Shown: positions 32,351-44,400 of the stretch, in pieces
Numbering within the stretch: position 1 is the first letter of the stretch
Layout: each line of letters opens with the position of its first letter
Assembly (NCBI GenBank): GCA_963422465.1
Contig: OY730173.1
Coordinates: forward strand, 3,472,001 to 3,536,000
Reading direction: 5' to 3'
DNA from: Lichina pygmaea
Taxonomy: Eukaryota > Ascomycota > Lichinomycetes > Lichinales > Lichinaceae
Length of the DNA stretch: 64,000 bases
Made by a program: the position numbers and the translations under genes
Notes under the pieces: model-generated
Databases searched by the model: none
The model's input: the letters and a program-made list of their open reading frames with translations, nothing else
Told to the model about the DNA's origin: nothing

Positions 32351-34507
32351 TTAGGTCGAGTTGCCCCACTGCGGCGCGTTGATGATGATGGCCATGAGGC
32401 AACCGGCCACGATACCGGCCGCGGGTAGGGTCAGGATCCAGCCGGCGTACGACCACATGACCATGCGCCAGTTCACCGACCGCAGATTGCCGCTGCAGAG
32501 GCCGACGCCGACGGTGGCGCCGACGATGCACTGCGTCGTCGAGACGGGGAGCGCGAGACGCGTGGCCAGGATGACGGTCATGGCCGCGCCCAACTCCATG
32601 CTGAAGCCTCGCGTCGGCGAATGCAGCGTGATGCGGTTACCCAGGTTGCGCATGATGTGGTAGCCGTACGTCCAAAGGCCGACGACGATCGACCCACCAC
32701 CAAATGCCCTGGCGATCAGATTGCGTCAGCGTCACCCCTTCTATCCAGCGTCGGCGAAGGGCGGGCGAAGAGCGAGAGGACCAACGAGAGGACCAACGAG
32801 AGGGGGAGGAGGAGGAGAAGCAAGAAGAGAAGAGTGAGACGCAAAAGGGATCGAAGACTCACAGGATCCAGACGGGCACGGGTGACTTGCTCGCGAGCGT
32901 ACCGCTGCTCCAGATGAGGTATATGGCAGCGAAGGGGCCCATCGCGTTCGAGACGTCGTTGGCGCCGTGGCCGAAGGACGAGACACCGGCGGTGAGGACC
33001 TGCAGAAACGAGTAGAGATGCTCGGTCTTATTGTCGTAGTGCGGCGTCGTCGCGTGGGTGCGCTCGAGGTTGCCGGAGAGGAAAGACTTCTTGTTCTGGG
33101 ACGAGACGACGTCCTTGTCGACGCCGTGGAAGAAGGCGCGCACGAGGGCGCGCGGCAGGTTCTTGGGCTCGTACCAAGCACCTTGGTAGGGGTCCAGGTA
33201 CCAGCGTTTCCAGGCCGGGAGCTCCTCGTGCTCGAGCGCGCCGGGTTGGGTCGACGTCGGCGGGTTCGAGCCGGTGTCGGAGCCGGTCGACACTTTAGCC
33301 TCCTTGTTGTTCACCTCGATGTCGTCAGGCACGTCGCGGCTGTAGCCGTCGCGGTCAAGATCTGCTTTGGTCTTGTGGCCTCGATAGTAGTCCTGCACGA
33401 CGGGGACACGTTGGCCGGCCGGCGGCGGAGGCACCTCGCCGCGCCGCAGCAGCAGCGGGCCGAGGAAGACGTGATACCAACGCAGGGTCCAGTCCTCGTG
33501 CACCAAGCGTCGGTGCAGGTACGGGAGGAAGAAGAAAACGCAGAAGAGGGTGATGACACTGGCGGCGCCGAAGATGCAGGCGAGCGTCACGCCGATGGAC
33601 AACTCGTCGAGGTTCAGATACGGCGCTGAAGATGACAGGTCAGCTCACGTTCAAGGTCGCGCTCGCCCGGCCGTCGACGGCGGAAGAGCGGGGAGGAGGA
33701 GGAGGAGGAGGAGATGGGACGGCCTACCTCCTTTCCAGACCACGAGCATGGTCAAGACGCCCGACGTGATGAAGAAGAAGAACGGGATGAGGATGAAGCC
33801 GGCCCGCAGCGGGTTCTTCCGCTTCAGGACGCCGTACTTCGTGATCAGGAACAGGATGGCGCCGAAGCAACCGGCGATGCAGGGCGCGATGGCCCAGGCG
33901 GCGAAGACCTGCGAGACGCCCTTCCAGCCCCAGTTGATGCCGTCGGCGCCGAGAGCGGCGACGCCGGCCCCGATGACGCCGCCGATGATGGTATGCCTGG
34001 AAGGATGGGCCAAGCCCACGTCAGCGAGCGTCGTGGCGAAAGACCCGACTCGGCGAATCGCAGCCCACCCCTCTCGTCCTCCGTCGGGGCGAGCCGGCCT
34101 CGTCGGCTCCTGGAGAAGGCAGAGCGCGCGAATCGACGACGGAGGAAGGGTCGCACTTACGTCGTCGACACGGGCAGACCGATGCGGGTGGCGATGGTCA
34201 GCCAGGTCGAGGAACCGACCAGGGCGCACACCATGGCCAGCATCAACACGGCCGGCTCCTCCTCGAAGAAATCCGTCGAGATGAGCTTCTTCCGGATGGT
34301 GTCGGCCACGCGCGAGCCGACGAGGACGGCGCCGAGGAACTCGCAGAAGGTGGCGATGATCATGGCCTGCGTCAGGGTCAGGGACCTCGACGAGACCGAG
34401 GTCGCGAACGAGTTGGCGACATCGTTGGCGCCGATGTTCCAGGCGTCGATGAAGGCGAAGATGACGCCGAAGGCGAAGATGTAGTCGAACTGGTGAAGGG
34501 TCGCCAT
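32351..34507 (-). CDS. PHO4-family (Pho89/PiT-like) phosphate transporter 1
   Basis: Na+- or H+-coupled inorganic phosphate symporter of the plasma membrane (PiT/SLC20 family). Minus-strand exons 34161-34507, 33728-33996, 32863-33625 and 32351-32708 give 578 aa; introns 164, 102 and 154 nt, all in phase. The two inverted family signatures are present: GANDVANSFATSVSSR at residues 26-41 and GANDVSNAMGPFAAIY in the C-terminal half, plus the paired GLPVSTTHTIIGGVIG (completed across intron 1) and ALPVSTTQCIVGATVGVGLC. About ten hydrophobic segments flank a central hydrophilic loop of about 180 residues (from VHEDWTLRWY to HYDNKTEHLY), where regulation usually occurs. Start ATG 34507 (MATLHQFDYIFAFG). 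Its paralog lies 2 kb upstream in the same orientation. Confidence 0.94.
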
Positions 34508-36432
34508 GGCGGCCGGCTCGGACGTCGACGACGGTACTCCGGGAGGTGCTCTGTCGGCAGCGGCGTGCTTGGGCTCGACGGTGGCGGTCGTCGTCTCTTG
34601 CTGACGACCGGGGTGGGACGGTGGTCGAGTCTTATAGCATGCGCGACTCTCGCCCTCGTCTCCGCCGTGCCGCACGCCGCTCGTCCTCTGGGCCGGGTGT
34701 GGATCCGACCTCGACCCAGGTTCTCTCACACGCACCCCCCTTCGACGGCGTGCCCGTGCTGGTGGCTAGACCCTGTCCTTCGATGCTTCCCACCATCTCG
34801 GTCGTCCTACCTACTTCGGCTTCGGCATCGATTGGATGGTCCGTTGCTCCATGCAGCCTCGCCTCTTGGCGTGGTATCGAACCCCGGCATCCCAGCTACG
34901 GCAGCATCAGGCGCCGGAGTGAGCCCAGTACGAGCAGCCTGCGGTCATCCGGTACGTGCTCGCTCTCGCGACGGCGTCGGCGTACCGTAGTGGGCTTGCA
35001 GGCCTTCCCGAGCATCACCAACACCCGCCCCCGCGCGCGCGGACTGGACCCACGATCCCGGACTGTCGTGCCATCGCAAGCCTACCGTATCCCGCGACAT
35101 CGCCAATCGATCGCCCGTCGCTCGCTTCCGCCGACTTTCTTCTTCGACGACCGGTGCGTGTGGACGGTTCGACCAGCCAGAAGCGTCCCGGGAGGCACGT
35201 CTCGAGCAATCGGTCCGCTCGCCACCGTGCGAGTACGTCCGAGTCGCCGACATGGCCGACATGTGCGTCCGAGTCCGGTGCAATCGTAGCTGGGGAGGTG
35301 GTCATCGTTGTCTAGGGCCGGCGGGTGAGGCCGGGAAAGAAGCTGGGTACGGAGGACGCCGTCCGTACTTCCGTACCTATGTAGTACGTACCGAAGTAGG
35401 TTTACGTACGGAACACGATGGTACGATGCTGCCCGGCGCGCGGGGGGTAGAGTTGTCGTCGGGGGACGGGGGGGGGGGGGGGGGGGGGGGGGCGCCCGGC
35501 CAGGTTGGGATCGTCGACGACGGCGACCCATGGTCGAGCACGTGTTTCAACCGACGCCTACGACAGGCTCAAGTCGAGCCGCAGGTGCGGCGGATGGCTC
35601 GCACCTTGGCGAGCCACCAATGCGCCTTACCCCCCCTTCCGCCTAGCTCCCGGTCTAACCGGAGCGAGGGGAGGAGAGGGGGGGGGGGGGCGGCGGGCGG
35701 AGGTCTGGGGCCACTGGCCGCTTGACCCTGACGTCTCGCTAGGCAAAGCAACCTACCGACGTACTCGTATACCCGAGGGCGTGCAGTTGCGATGACAGAT
35801 TTTTCTGCCGTGCTCACCACGGTGCGTGGTAGCTTACCCACAGATTCTGCCCGAAGATACCTGGAAGTCATAATGATAGAGTAAGCTCCAGCCGAAGCTG
35901 CGTCACCGTTGACCACCCCGGTCGTACGAGGCACGTGAGGGTAAGCGGATGCTCGACACGTTGCCGCGGTTGCGACCTCGTACGGGGTAAATACCAAGAC
36001 CTAGTTCGAGAGATCGCTGCACCGTAGGGCCACGACCTGCTAATTTTTCGCCGGTGGAGTACGGTATACGTACTACGATACAGACGCTCAGAGCCAGTAC
36101 CGCAAAGGGCATCGGATCTTTTGGTCCGGTGCGAATCCCCGTAGAGCCGCGTCTCGTGCTCTTTGGTAGCCGCCCGAGCCACCAACATTATGAGGAGAGC
36201 GTGGAGAGAGGGGCTCGGCCCACCATCGACAATGCAGGATGATACGTAGGAAGTCCAGCTTCGATGACACGCTGAACAGCACGAACGCTTCTATACCGCG
36301 GTTCCGTCTATATGTTTTGAACGCCACCCCGTCGCGCCGGCGTCTCGACTCCACGCGCCATCGCCCCCGCTCGACAACGCCTGTATGGACGTACCGACAG
36401 GTCAACTCCAACGAGCACTCAAGAGGCCTCTT
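34508..36432. other. Intergenic between the two phosphate transporters
   Basis: About 1.9 kb without a supported gene. Contains a G25 run at 35468-35492, G-rich DNA near 35670-35690 and TACG words near 35370-35415. It should hold the promoter of transporter 1 on the left and the 3' flank of transporter 2 on the right. Confidence 0.45.
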
Positions 36433-36486
<54 letters not shown>

Positions 36487-36489
36487 ACG
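36433..36489. repeat. (CCGACG)n hexanucleotide array
   Basis: About nine units, ending 9 bp beyond the stop codon of transporter 2, so it is in that gene's 3' UTR. Confidence 0.95.
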
Positions 36490-36497
36490 AAGACCTC

Positions 36498-38578
36498 TCA
36501 GAAGGAGGGCGTGTTGAGCGTGAGGCCCATCATACCGCCACCGATGAGGGCGGCGATGGGGATCGTCAGGACCCACGAGAGGAAGAGGAGGCCGACCCGC
36601 TGCCAGTTCACGGCCTTGAAGGTGCCGTTGCAGAGGCCGACCCCGACGGTGGCGCCGGTGATGCACATCGAGGTCGACACCGGCAGCTTGTACTGCGAGA
36701 AGACGAGGATCGTGATGGCCGCCCCCAGCTCCATCGACGAGCCACGAGAGGGCGAGTGGTAGGTGATCTTGTTGCCCATGACTTGAGGGTGGCGGTCAGC
36801 ATTTCCGGGACGAAGGGACGTGAGGGAGGGAGGAAGGGAGGGAGGGAGGGAGGGAGGGAGGAGGAGAGGGCGTACCCTTCATGATGTTGTAACCGTAGGT
36901 GATGAAGCCGATGCAGATGGTCAGGGCGATGACGGCGATCTGCCACAGCGGCACGGGCGCCTTGGCCGCGGCCGCGGTCGACGTCGACCAGGCCGAGTAC
37001 ATGACGGCCCAGACGCCGACGGCGTTGCCGACGTCGTTGGCGCCGTGCGCGAACGAGGCCGTGCAGGCCGTCATGACCTGGACGAACGAGTACAGGTACT
37101 CGACCTCGTTGGCGTACTTGGGCGCGCAGGCGTAGACGCGGTCCATGCGGCGACCCTCGGGCGTGCCCAGCACGCCGACCTGGGCCTTGTGGATGTCGTA
37201 GTAGACGCCGTAGAGGAGCGCGACGACGGGGTAGGCCGGCAGGCGCGCGAAGAGCGCCTTGACGTTGTGCCGCTCGTAGAGCGAGCCGGCCCCGAGCCGG
37301 TTCGCGTGCAGGGTCCGCATGGCCCAGCCGATGGCGCCGCGCCTCTTCCGGAGGTCGGCGTGGTGACGCTCGACGGCGCGCGTGAGCAGGAGCCGGTACT
37401 CCTCCTGCGTCGCCGTGGCCGCGGGCACGGCGCCCTCCTCCTCGGCGAGCGTCCGAGGCTTGACGCGGATGACGGCGGGAGCGCGGACGGCGCCGGCGGC
37501 CTCCTTCTCGGCCGACCGCTCGGCCTCGAAGGGGAGCTTGGTGACGTCGTGCTCGGACGAGGCACCGTCGTGGAGGTCGCCGTCCTCGTCGGCGCCGTCG
37601 CCGTGCTGCATGACGGCGTAGTCGGGCACCACGGCGCGTCCGGCGTCGGGAGGGGCGGGGCGGCGGAAGAGCAGAGGCCCGCCGAGCATGTGGTACAGCT
37701 TCAGGGTGTAGTCCTTCTTGACGACCTTGGCGTGCACGTACGGGACGAAGAAGAAGGCCGACAGGAGGCAGAGGCCGAGGCCGGTGCCGAGCGAGACCCC
37801 GGCGATGAACCAGGCCGGCTTCTTCTTCAGGCCGAGCCGCGGCGAGCCCTTGTAGACGATCGACAGGGCGCAGACGGTGCCGGCGATAAGGAAGAAGCAC
37901 GGCGACGACCAGACGGCCCAGGGCACCGGCCGAGCGCGCATGTGCACGACCAGCTTGACGAGCATGAAGATGGCGGCGGCGAAGACGGCCGAGATGGCCG
38001 GGGCCATGGCCAGGCCCGAGAAGATGGCGCCGAGGCCCTGGCCGCCGTTCCAGCCCCACTGGACGCCCTTGACGCCGACGGTGGCGACGCCGACGCCGGC
38101 GATGGACGAGACGAGCGAGTAGGTCGACGACACGTGAGCGTTGTGGCGCGTGCACCACATGACCCAGATGGCCGCACCGGCCGAGGCGCAGGTGAAGGCG
38201 AGCAGCTGGACGCCGGCGTTGCCCTGGAACGCCTCGATCGGGATGATTCCGTTCTTGATCGTGGCCGCGGTGCGGGCGCCGACGGCGAGCGCGCCCGTCA
38301 TCTCGAAGATGACGCACAGGAACATGGCCTGTCGGTACGTGACGGAGCGCGACGACACGCTAGTGGCCCAGGCGTTCGCGACATCATCTGCAGGAGAGGT
38401 CTTGGCATCTTGGTTCGCACACTAGCCAAGCCGGGGCGCGGCAGTGGCGGCAGTGGCGGGGGATGGGGAGGGGGGTGGGGCGCGGAAGAAGGAACTCACT
38501 GGCGCCGTTGTTATACGCCTCGAGAAGGGAGAAGAAAGTCCCTATGACGAAGACGTACGTGTACGCCGAGAGAACCAT
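36498..38578 (-). CDS. PHO4-family phosphate transporter 2 (diverged paralog)
   Basis: Same family as the gene at 32351-34507. Minus-strand exons 38500-38578, 36876-38387 and 36498-36781 give 624 aa. Introns 38388-38499 and 36782-36875 keep phase; the second ends in an AAG acceptor preceded by GCTGAC and contains a (GGGA)n tract. Family signatures: NNGANDVANAWATSVSSRS (formed across intron 1) and HGANDVGNAVGVWAVMY; VMGNKITYHSPSRGSSMELG; KLPVSTSMCITGATVGVGLC. In the first half the usual GLPVSTTH is replaced by HNAHVSSTYSLVSSIAGVGV, as in yeast Pho89-type proteins. The central loop (about 200 residues) is rich in Asp, Glu and Ala and differs fully from paralog 1. The two copies therefore separated long ago and may differ in affinity or coupling ion (inference). 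Confidence 0.93.
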
Positions 38579-38615
38579 CGCGGCGGTTCAAGTCCGATCG
38601 TGAAGGAGGGTCGAC

Positions 38616-38662
38616 GGCAACGGCAGCGGCAGCGGCAGCGGCAGCGGCAGCGGCAGCGGCTC
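38616..38662. repeat. (GGCAGC)n hexanucleotide array
   Basis: About seven to eight units, 40-85 bp upstream of the ATG of transporter 2, hence in its 5' UTR or promoter. Confidence 0.95.
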
Positions 38663-41409
38663 GGCGGCGAGGCTATCTGTCTTGGCACTGCTCAAGAGCC
38701 CAAGATCTTGGATGGTCAGATCGATGAGCTGCAGGAGGGTGGAGCGCTGCAGTTCCATACTTGTAGGACCCCGCCCGGGTCGCATACCCCCCTTCCATCG
38801 CCCACCCTTCGACCGAGCATCGACACACGTGGGGCGTCCTCTGAGCAGCTTAAGAGGAGCATACGAGCGCGCTGCTGCTCCCTCGTAAAGGGGCAGCTTC
38901 CGTGCGGCCTTGTATCGATGCCGTCGGTGCCACGAAAGGGTCCTAGGGGCTTTTGCACTTTCGTGTGCCTCGATCCCTGAGGGGAGTCGCCGTACAGACC
39001 GTGGCGGTAGAGGTGGCTTGCGGGCCCGCGACGCCGCGGTCTAGACGGTCGAGGCGAAGATGTTCTACGTCGCTGACATAATCAGGAGCTGCTTAGTCAC
39101 GATATGTTTGGAAACATGTTTCCGACGTCTAGTACCGAGTCTTTTGTCGAGCACGCTCTCGTATGCTGCTCTCCGACACAAGTGCTTATCTACGAGGTAC
39201 ATTACCCCTGGCTGACGGTCCGTAGAGCTAGTGGCTTCTGCCTCGGTCACAGGCCGACGAGCTTGGACGGCCAGACCACCAATCAGAAGCTCCGATGTCG
39301 GAACGTGCGCCAGCTTGACATGCTCCCCACATGTGCTTGCTTACTAATCGCCGCCAGGTACCTTCGTACCTAACGTACATACGTACGGCTTCGTAGTCGA
39401 GTCCACACCTGTGTCTGTCCCAGGCACTCTCTTTCTTCTTGCTCTCTGTCTCCCCAGTAGTACTGTTCTGAGTCGAGTGCGCCTTGTACTGTACGGTACC
39501 GTACCGTACCGTACAAGACCACCCATCCACAGCGCTTTGAGCTTCAGCTCCGGATCTGCCATCGCCAGCCCGGGCCGGCCTTGTCAGCGTGCAGGCGGTA
39601 TTGGTCGGCATGGCACGTCGTGTGCCACCAACGGGGAGAGACGAGAGACTCGAGGCGAGCGTAGTAGATCAGGCACACGACACACGCCACACGCGACCTG
39701 GCCGGACGGGCCCGGTGCGGTGGCGGTGGTCTGCTTGCCGCTGCATCACCGACGTGAACGAGCTCTTTGGCCACCGTTCGGGTACGGTATCAGGATGTCC
39801 TTGGAATACGTTCTGCTACTTTGCCGCAGCCGATTGTTTTCACGCATGCAGCGGCTGATGACTCGGGTCTTGCAGGGCAGCGGAACCGGATCGGGAAAGG
39901 ACGACGATGCGCCGAGGCACTTGATGCCGGAACCCGGCGCCAGACACGACGTGCGACGACCGGTGCGAGCAACCGCGACCGGACGCTGGCGATACGAGCA
40001 GGCGCACGTCGAGCCCGCCGTAGGGCCGACACATGTCGGCGTGCGCCCTTCCCCACGTGTCGGTCGTCGCGGTGCTGCTATTGTTGGGCCAGTCCAGATA
40101 CGAAGCGTGGGACCCTCGACGGCGAGAGCGTCTTCGAACCAGCTCGCCACGTGGGTCCGCATCGTCGACGTTACCGCGAGCGAGTAGCGGCATTTCGTGG
40201 CGCACCTTCACGCCTGGCAAATCCTACGCTCGTACAGGTAATTCTCTCGACACTCGACGAGCCCGGTCTAGCTGCCACAACCCCCAGGGTCAAGGTACGA
40301 GTACGATATTTCGGTGTGGTCGTTCGAAAATCGTCTCCTAGCCTTGCTCGCGCCGAGAAAGGCTCTCGAGGAGCCGCAGACCAATGGACCCGTCCGGACT
40401 AGGGGCCAGACCGTAGGCACCTCGAAGAGGACGAGTGGATGGGACACTTCCCGAGATACACCGAGAGGGAGAAACGAGTGGAGGGCGGCGGGCCGGACGT
40501 GTGAGTGGCGATCTTCTGGCGCCATGCCAGAGACGGCATGGGTCCTTGGTGCGGTGGCGATCCAGGATGCTTCTCCGCGGCCGAGTTGGCGGACAACGCA
40601 CTCAGCTGGCATCCACGGCCTGGCCGGTATTGTCATCCTGGAGTGACGGCACCGGTGGCGCGGACGGCGCTCGGCGTGACGGTCTTCCGTCCGAGCCTTA
40701 TCGCCGTCCGGCGTCTACCGTCGTCGGCGCCCTCGGCCTTCTAGGCAAGCCGCCTCGCCGATCCTCCACGCCATGCCGCCATACGATGGCTCCGAACGAT
40801 CATTACTGGCCGACGAGCCCGACGACGACTTGGGCCGAGAAGGCAGGATGCATCTTCAAGCATGTACTCCCGTACTGTCATACCTACTGCCGTCGATCTG
40901 TGGGGAGGTTGCAGCCCTGCCGCGGCGTGCTTGCTTTTCCTCTGCTCTCCATGTCTTGTGCCGAAGATTCGTCGACTGCGAGCTTACAAATGCAGTGCCG
41001 AGAAGCACCCACAAGGTGGGCCCCGGCCCTCGGTCGGGTGGCCTTCTGCTGATTGGGTCGACCAGGGTCTGTTGTCCGGGTCGACGACGAGTTGGGTCAC
41101 GTCCGTCACCCGTCGGCTCAAGCATCCATGGTCCTGCATCTGCATCTGCATCTGAACTTCCACGGAAGAAGCAAGCTACTAGTGAGCCACCGCGATCAGC
41201 GCCAAGTCGAGTCGAACCACTGCAATACATAGCACCACTTCACAGCCACTCTACAGTCCATTGCCTCATCACGCAGACTGCGTCCTCGGCCGCAGGTCCG
41301 CAGTGCCCCTAAGCTCGGGACGAATGCGCGCACCGATGGAGCGGATTGCGGGGCGCCCCCGCCCCTGCCTTCGGACGGACCACTCTACTGGCACCGCTGC
41401 CTCATATGT
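38663..41409. other. Long GC-rich intergenic region, no supported gene
   Basis: Long open frames occur on both strands (for example 39411-40187, 39767-40402, 40435-41052), as expected from GC-rich DNA. None has recognisable domains, credible splice structure or strand preference. Contains (GTACC)n at about 39491-39513 and a short CATCTG repeat at about 41136-41154. A fast-evolving gene cannot be excluded. Confidence 0.4.
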
Positions 41410-41628
41410 GTGTTCTTTGGTGGGCAGCCTTCCTACCTGCGTGATTCGGCACTTTGGTCACGGACCACATGTTCTGTCTGTCAGATTCTTGGCAAGATCA
41501 TCTTGCTCAGATGTTATTTTGATCATCTGTCTGGAGAGAAAGATCTACTTAGGTATTTGGAGATCTCTACCCAGCAAGAGACTATAAAAAAACTGTTGTA
41601 TCCAGCTACAGCACTGTCACAGTTCTGA
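41410..41628 (+). mobile_element. Possible 3' fragment of a LINE-type ORF
   Basis: An open frame with a CxxC-like start (TTCSVCQILGKIILLRCYF) and an end LLYPATALSQF resembles the carboxy end of fungal LINE RNase H/zinc-knuckle regions. The match is weak. Confidence 0.25.
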
Positions 41629-41764
41629 CCAAGCAGAGCCAAGATACCTAGCCACACTGAATAGAAGTTTCTAGTGTCACGGGGCAGACCACGAGTCCCC
41701 CTAAGCCACATGACCACGTGACAAGTCAGCTGACTTTGTGTTGCTTTTCATCTTTTTACCCACC

Positions 41765-42560
41765 AGTGGTGTACCTGTGCCAAGGAAGTACTCTTGTACC
41801 ACCCACTCTCTTTGCAAGCTTTGGTCAGGACACCTTTACTTTGTAAAGGTGTCTATCACCAGAACATGATGTTTTTGTTGTGATCAAGTCCACAATCTTC
41901 AAACCACTATAAGTAACTTCTCCACATCATAGCCAAATTATCCACTGAGACTGGAACTTGAATCCAGAATACTATACATAGTATCCTAACACATGAGAAG
42001 TTCACAGTCTGAAAACTGGCTGAAGAATTTAATGTCTCCTGACATCAACTCCAAAACCACCTTGATGGCACTCTCTTGCCACAACATTATTTCTGTCAAC
42101 AGGAAGCTCTCTATCACTGAAGAGCTTGCTGTCTGTTGGTACATTGATAGACTTGACAAGCTAGGAATATGTGCAAGACCACTAATACTTCACAACACTG
42201 CTAATATGATTCTTTCTCAGAGCTATACTGGAGATACCTTCCCACCTACCATTAGTGCTCTATAGGTCTATAGGTTACTGGAACATCACCCAGAATACTC
42301 TTTCTGGAAGCAGAAGGTAGTAAAGCAAGCTGCTATAGCTGTGGCAAAGGAAGAGTATACTCAGGCAAAGAAAGCAGAGCAGGTAGCCAAGCAGGCAGCC
42401 AAGCAGGCAGCAAAGACTATAGTGGCAGAAGAGTGTACTTGAGCAAAGGAAGTCAAAGTAGTGTGAGGCAAAGCCATGATAGCAGGTGTTGCAATTGCAA
42501 CCATGATCCACCAACACCACAATACTCTGAACAACATGACAAGCTACTATCCAATAGATA
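41765..42560 (+). mobile_element. pogo-like DNA transposon relic
   Basis: The first 220 bp match the relic at 63465-63730, including a conserved hairpin. An open frame at 41993-42265 encodes a CENP-B/pogo-type helix-turn-helix (INSKTTLMALS..., NRKLSITEELAVCWYIDRLD, ARPLILHNTANMIL). A Lys/Ala-rich segment (AKEEYTQAKKAEQVAKQAAK) at about 42330-42430 resembles the basic tail of such transposases. The DDE domain is missing and CpG sites are almost absent. Confidence 0.6.
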
Positions 42561-44400
42561 AAGTGGTCTAGAATCAGATAGGCAAATAATAATTACTATT
42601 TGGTTGGTAATTGGTAATTGGTATTCCTACTCTATTCTAGTGCTAGTTATCTAGACTATACTGGGTCAGCTATGAAAATTAAGCAAGAAAAACTCTAGGC
42701 CTGCTAGAGTGAAAAACTTTCTTCTGCAGTGTCTGGCCAGCACTATCCTGTTGATATACTGTAGAACATAGGGGGTGGCTGGCTAGCACCCAGCTTCCAG
42801 CTGCTTCTAAGCCCAGAAGAACTGGGGGAGAATTTCTTGCCAGAGGATCCACACTGTGAGGGCAGTGGTGGACTGTAGCCAGGATGTCAAAGTCTGGTAG
42901 TCAGTAGTCACAGCCACTAGATACAAGCTTCACTGTACTCAGAGAAGGTGTGGGCAGTCTAGAACCACATGTTTGGCTGTCTCCCACAGCACTCCACAAC
43001 TGCATACTAGTATAGGAAAGCTGGGTACCTGTTGCTTGCAGAGGAATACCACCAGTCTGATCTTGCCTGTGTGGACCTGTGTCAGAATACTGCTCTACAC
43101 CTTCAAGAGACTGGTGTGTAACTGGAGAGCTGACCAGTATAGCATCTTGCTGGACTTCGAGTTGTCTCCATCTCTGGAGTCTGGGTCCAGTGTCTGTGTT
43201 GTTGGTGGGGGGTCTCTATACAGTTGGTGCCAGTGCTCCCAGCACTATTGTTCTGCCAGCTGGTATGCCTGCCAAACTGACTGTGGAAGAGGGGTGTTTG
43301 GCATAGTGATGGTGGGGGGTGGGGGAGATCTGTCAGACCACAGAGAGATACCAAGCTTTGCTGTCAAGTTCTCCATAGTTCTTTGTGGCCACAGAATTGT
43401 TTTAGCCTACTGTAGACAGTACTAGCCTGGGGTGATGCCAGAGTGGTGCTGGTGTTCTCACCTCAGAGCAAGCTGGTACTGGATTCTGGCACAGACTTCC
43501 TAGATCTTGGCCTGTACCCCAGAGACCTCTATCCAGGCACATGCCTGTAGTTGTAAACATGTGATGTGGGTGTGGAGAGATAGGACTACTGCTTCAGCTT
43601 CCAGCTATTGCTGGCTGGTCACCTTGAAGCCACTGGTGACTGTCCAGAGATAGTTCTGTTATCAATATTCCAGTGTGTTGCTGATCTAGTGATGATGTGC
43701 TGGCTGAAGCTGATCTTCTGTGAGTGCCCAGATTGTCACCCTGTAGGTGATAGCCAGATGCACTACTGCACTGTAAATTAGCTGTGTCTTAGTGAAGATA
43801 GCTTCTCAGGTAGACTCCACAGTTATAGTGAGAGCACAGTCTTGTTGCACTGCCTTCTCTGCAGTGTGCTTGACATAGAGATTCCAGCAGAGTTTTGAGT
43901 CCAGAAAAACTCTGAGAATCTGGACAGATTATTGCAGCTTCTTGTCAATACTCTCCAGGTTGACTTCTACTGTTATGTTGAACTACTTGAGAGATTAGGT
44001 CAGATACATGAGTTTGTATTTGTGTGGGGTGAAAGCAGTCCCATAGCAGTGTGCCCATGTTGTGCAGCTGTGGTGCACCTACTCCAGTGTTCAGCAGTTG
44101 CTCTCTGTGTTCTTGCTGATCACCAGGATGTTGATATTGTCTATGAACCTGATGCCTGAAACCTTCCTGGTGCTACAAACACAGAAGTTAACTAGATTCT
44201 TGTTAAAGAACAAGAAAAGAATAGAAGAGATAGAGGACCTCTGTGGAATACCTGTGGACATCTGTTGGGTAGTGCTTTGCTACCAGCCTAGCACCAGTGA
44301 TGTCTGTCAATCCACAAGAAAGCTTGTTGTCCACTGGAGAAAAGCTGATAGAACACTATTACAGTGGAGATTGTGCAGCAGCTGATTGTGTGACATATTG
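42560..44400 (-). mobile_element. Tad1-like LINE, second copy, heavily decayed
   Basis: Read on the minus strand, 42620-42960 aligns with the 3' end of the LINE at 31150-31500 (shared GTTCTACAG, GACCCAG, the CTAGTGCTAGAATAG-like block), including WETAKHVVLDCP-like and WILWQEILPQFFWA-like remains. At about 44000-44400 minus-strand frames show reverse transcriptase remains (WTTSFLVDRHH, PQVFHRGPL). Its tail is a short GGTAATT repeat at about 42604-42622 rather than (CAAT)n. Stops and shifts are frequent, and CpG is nearly absent over the whole copy. Confidence 0.7.

Noticed and set aside
36100-36145. Possible tRNA (GGTGCGAATCCCCG resembles a B box)
   Set aside because: No matching A box, acceptor stem or anticodon arm at proper spacing.
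36820-38547. 575-codon plus-strand frame opposite phosphate transporter 2
   Set aside because: Mirror of a GC-rich real gene; the minus strand carries clear family motifs and splice phase.
38663-41409. Several long open frames on both strands (up to 258 codons)
   Set aside because: GC-rich DNA with few stops; translations are Arg/Pro/Gly-rich, overlap on both strands and show no domain, signal or splice structure.
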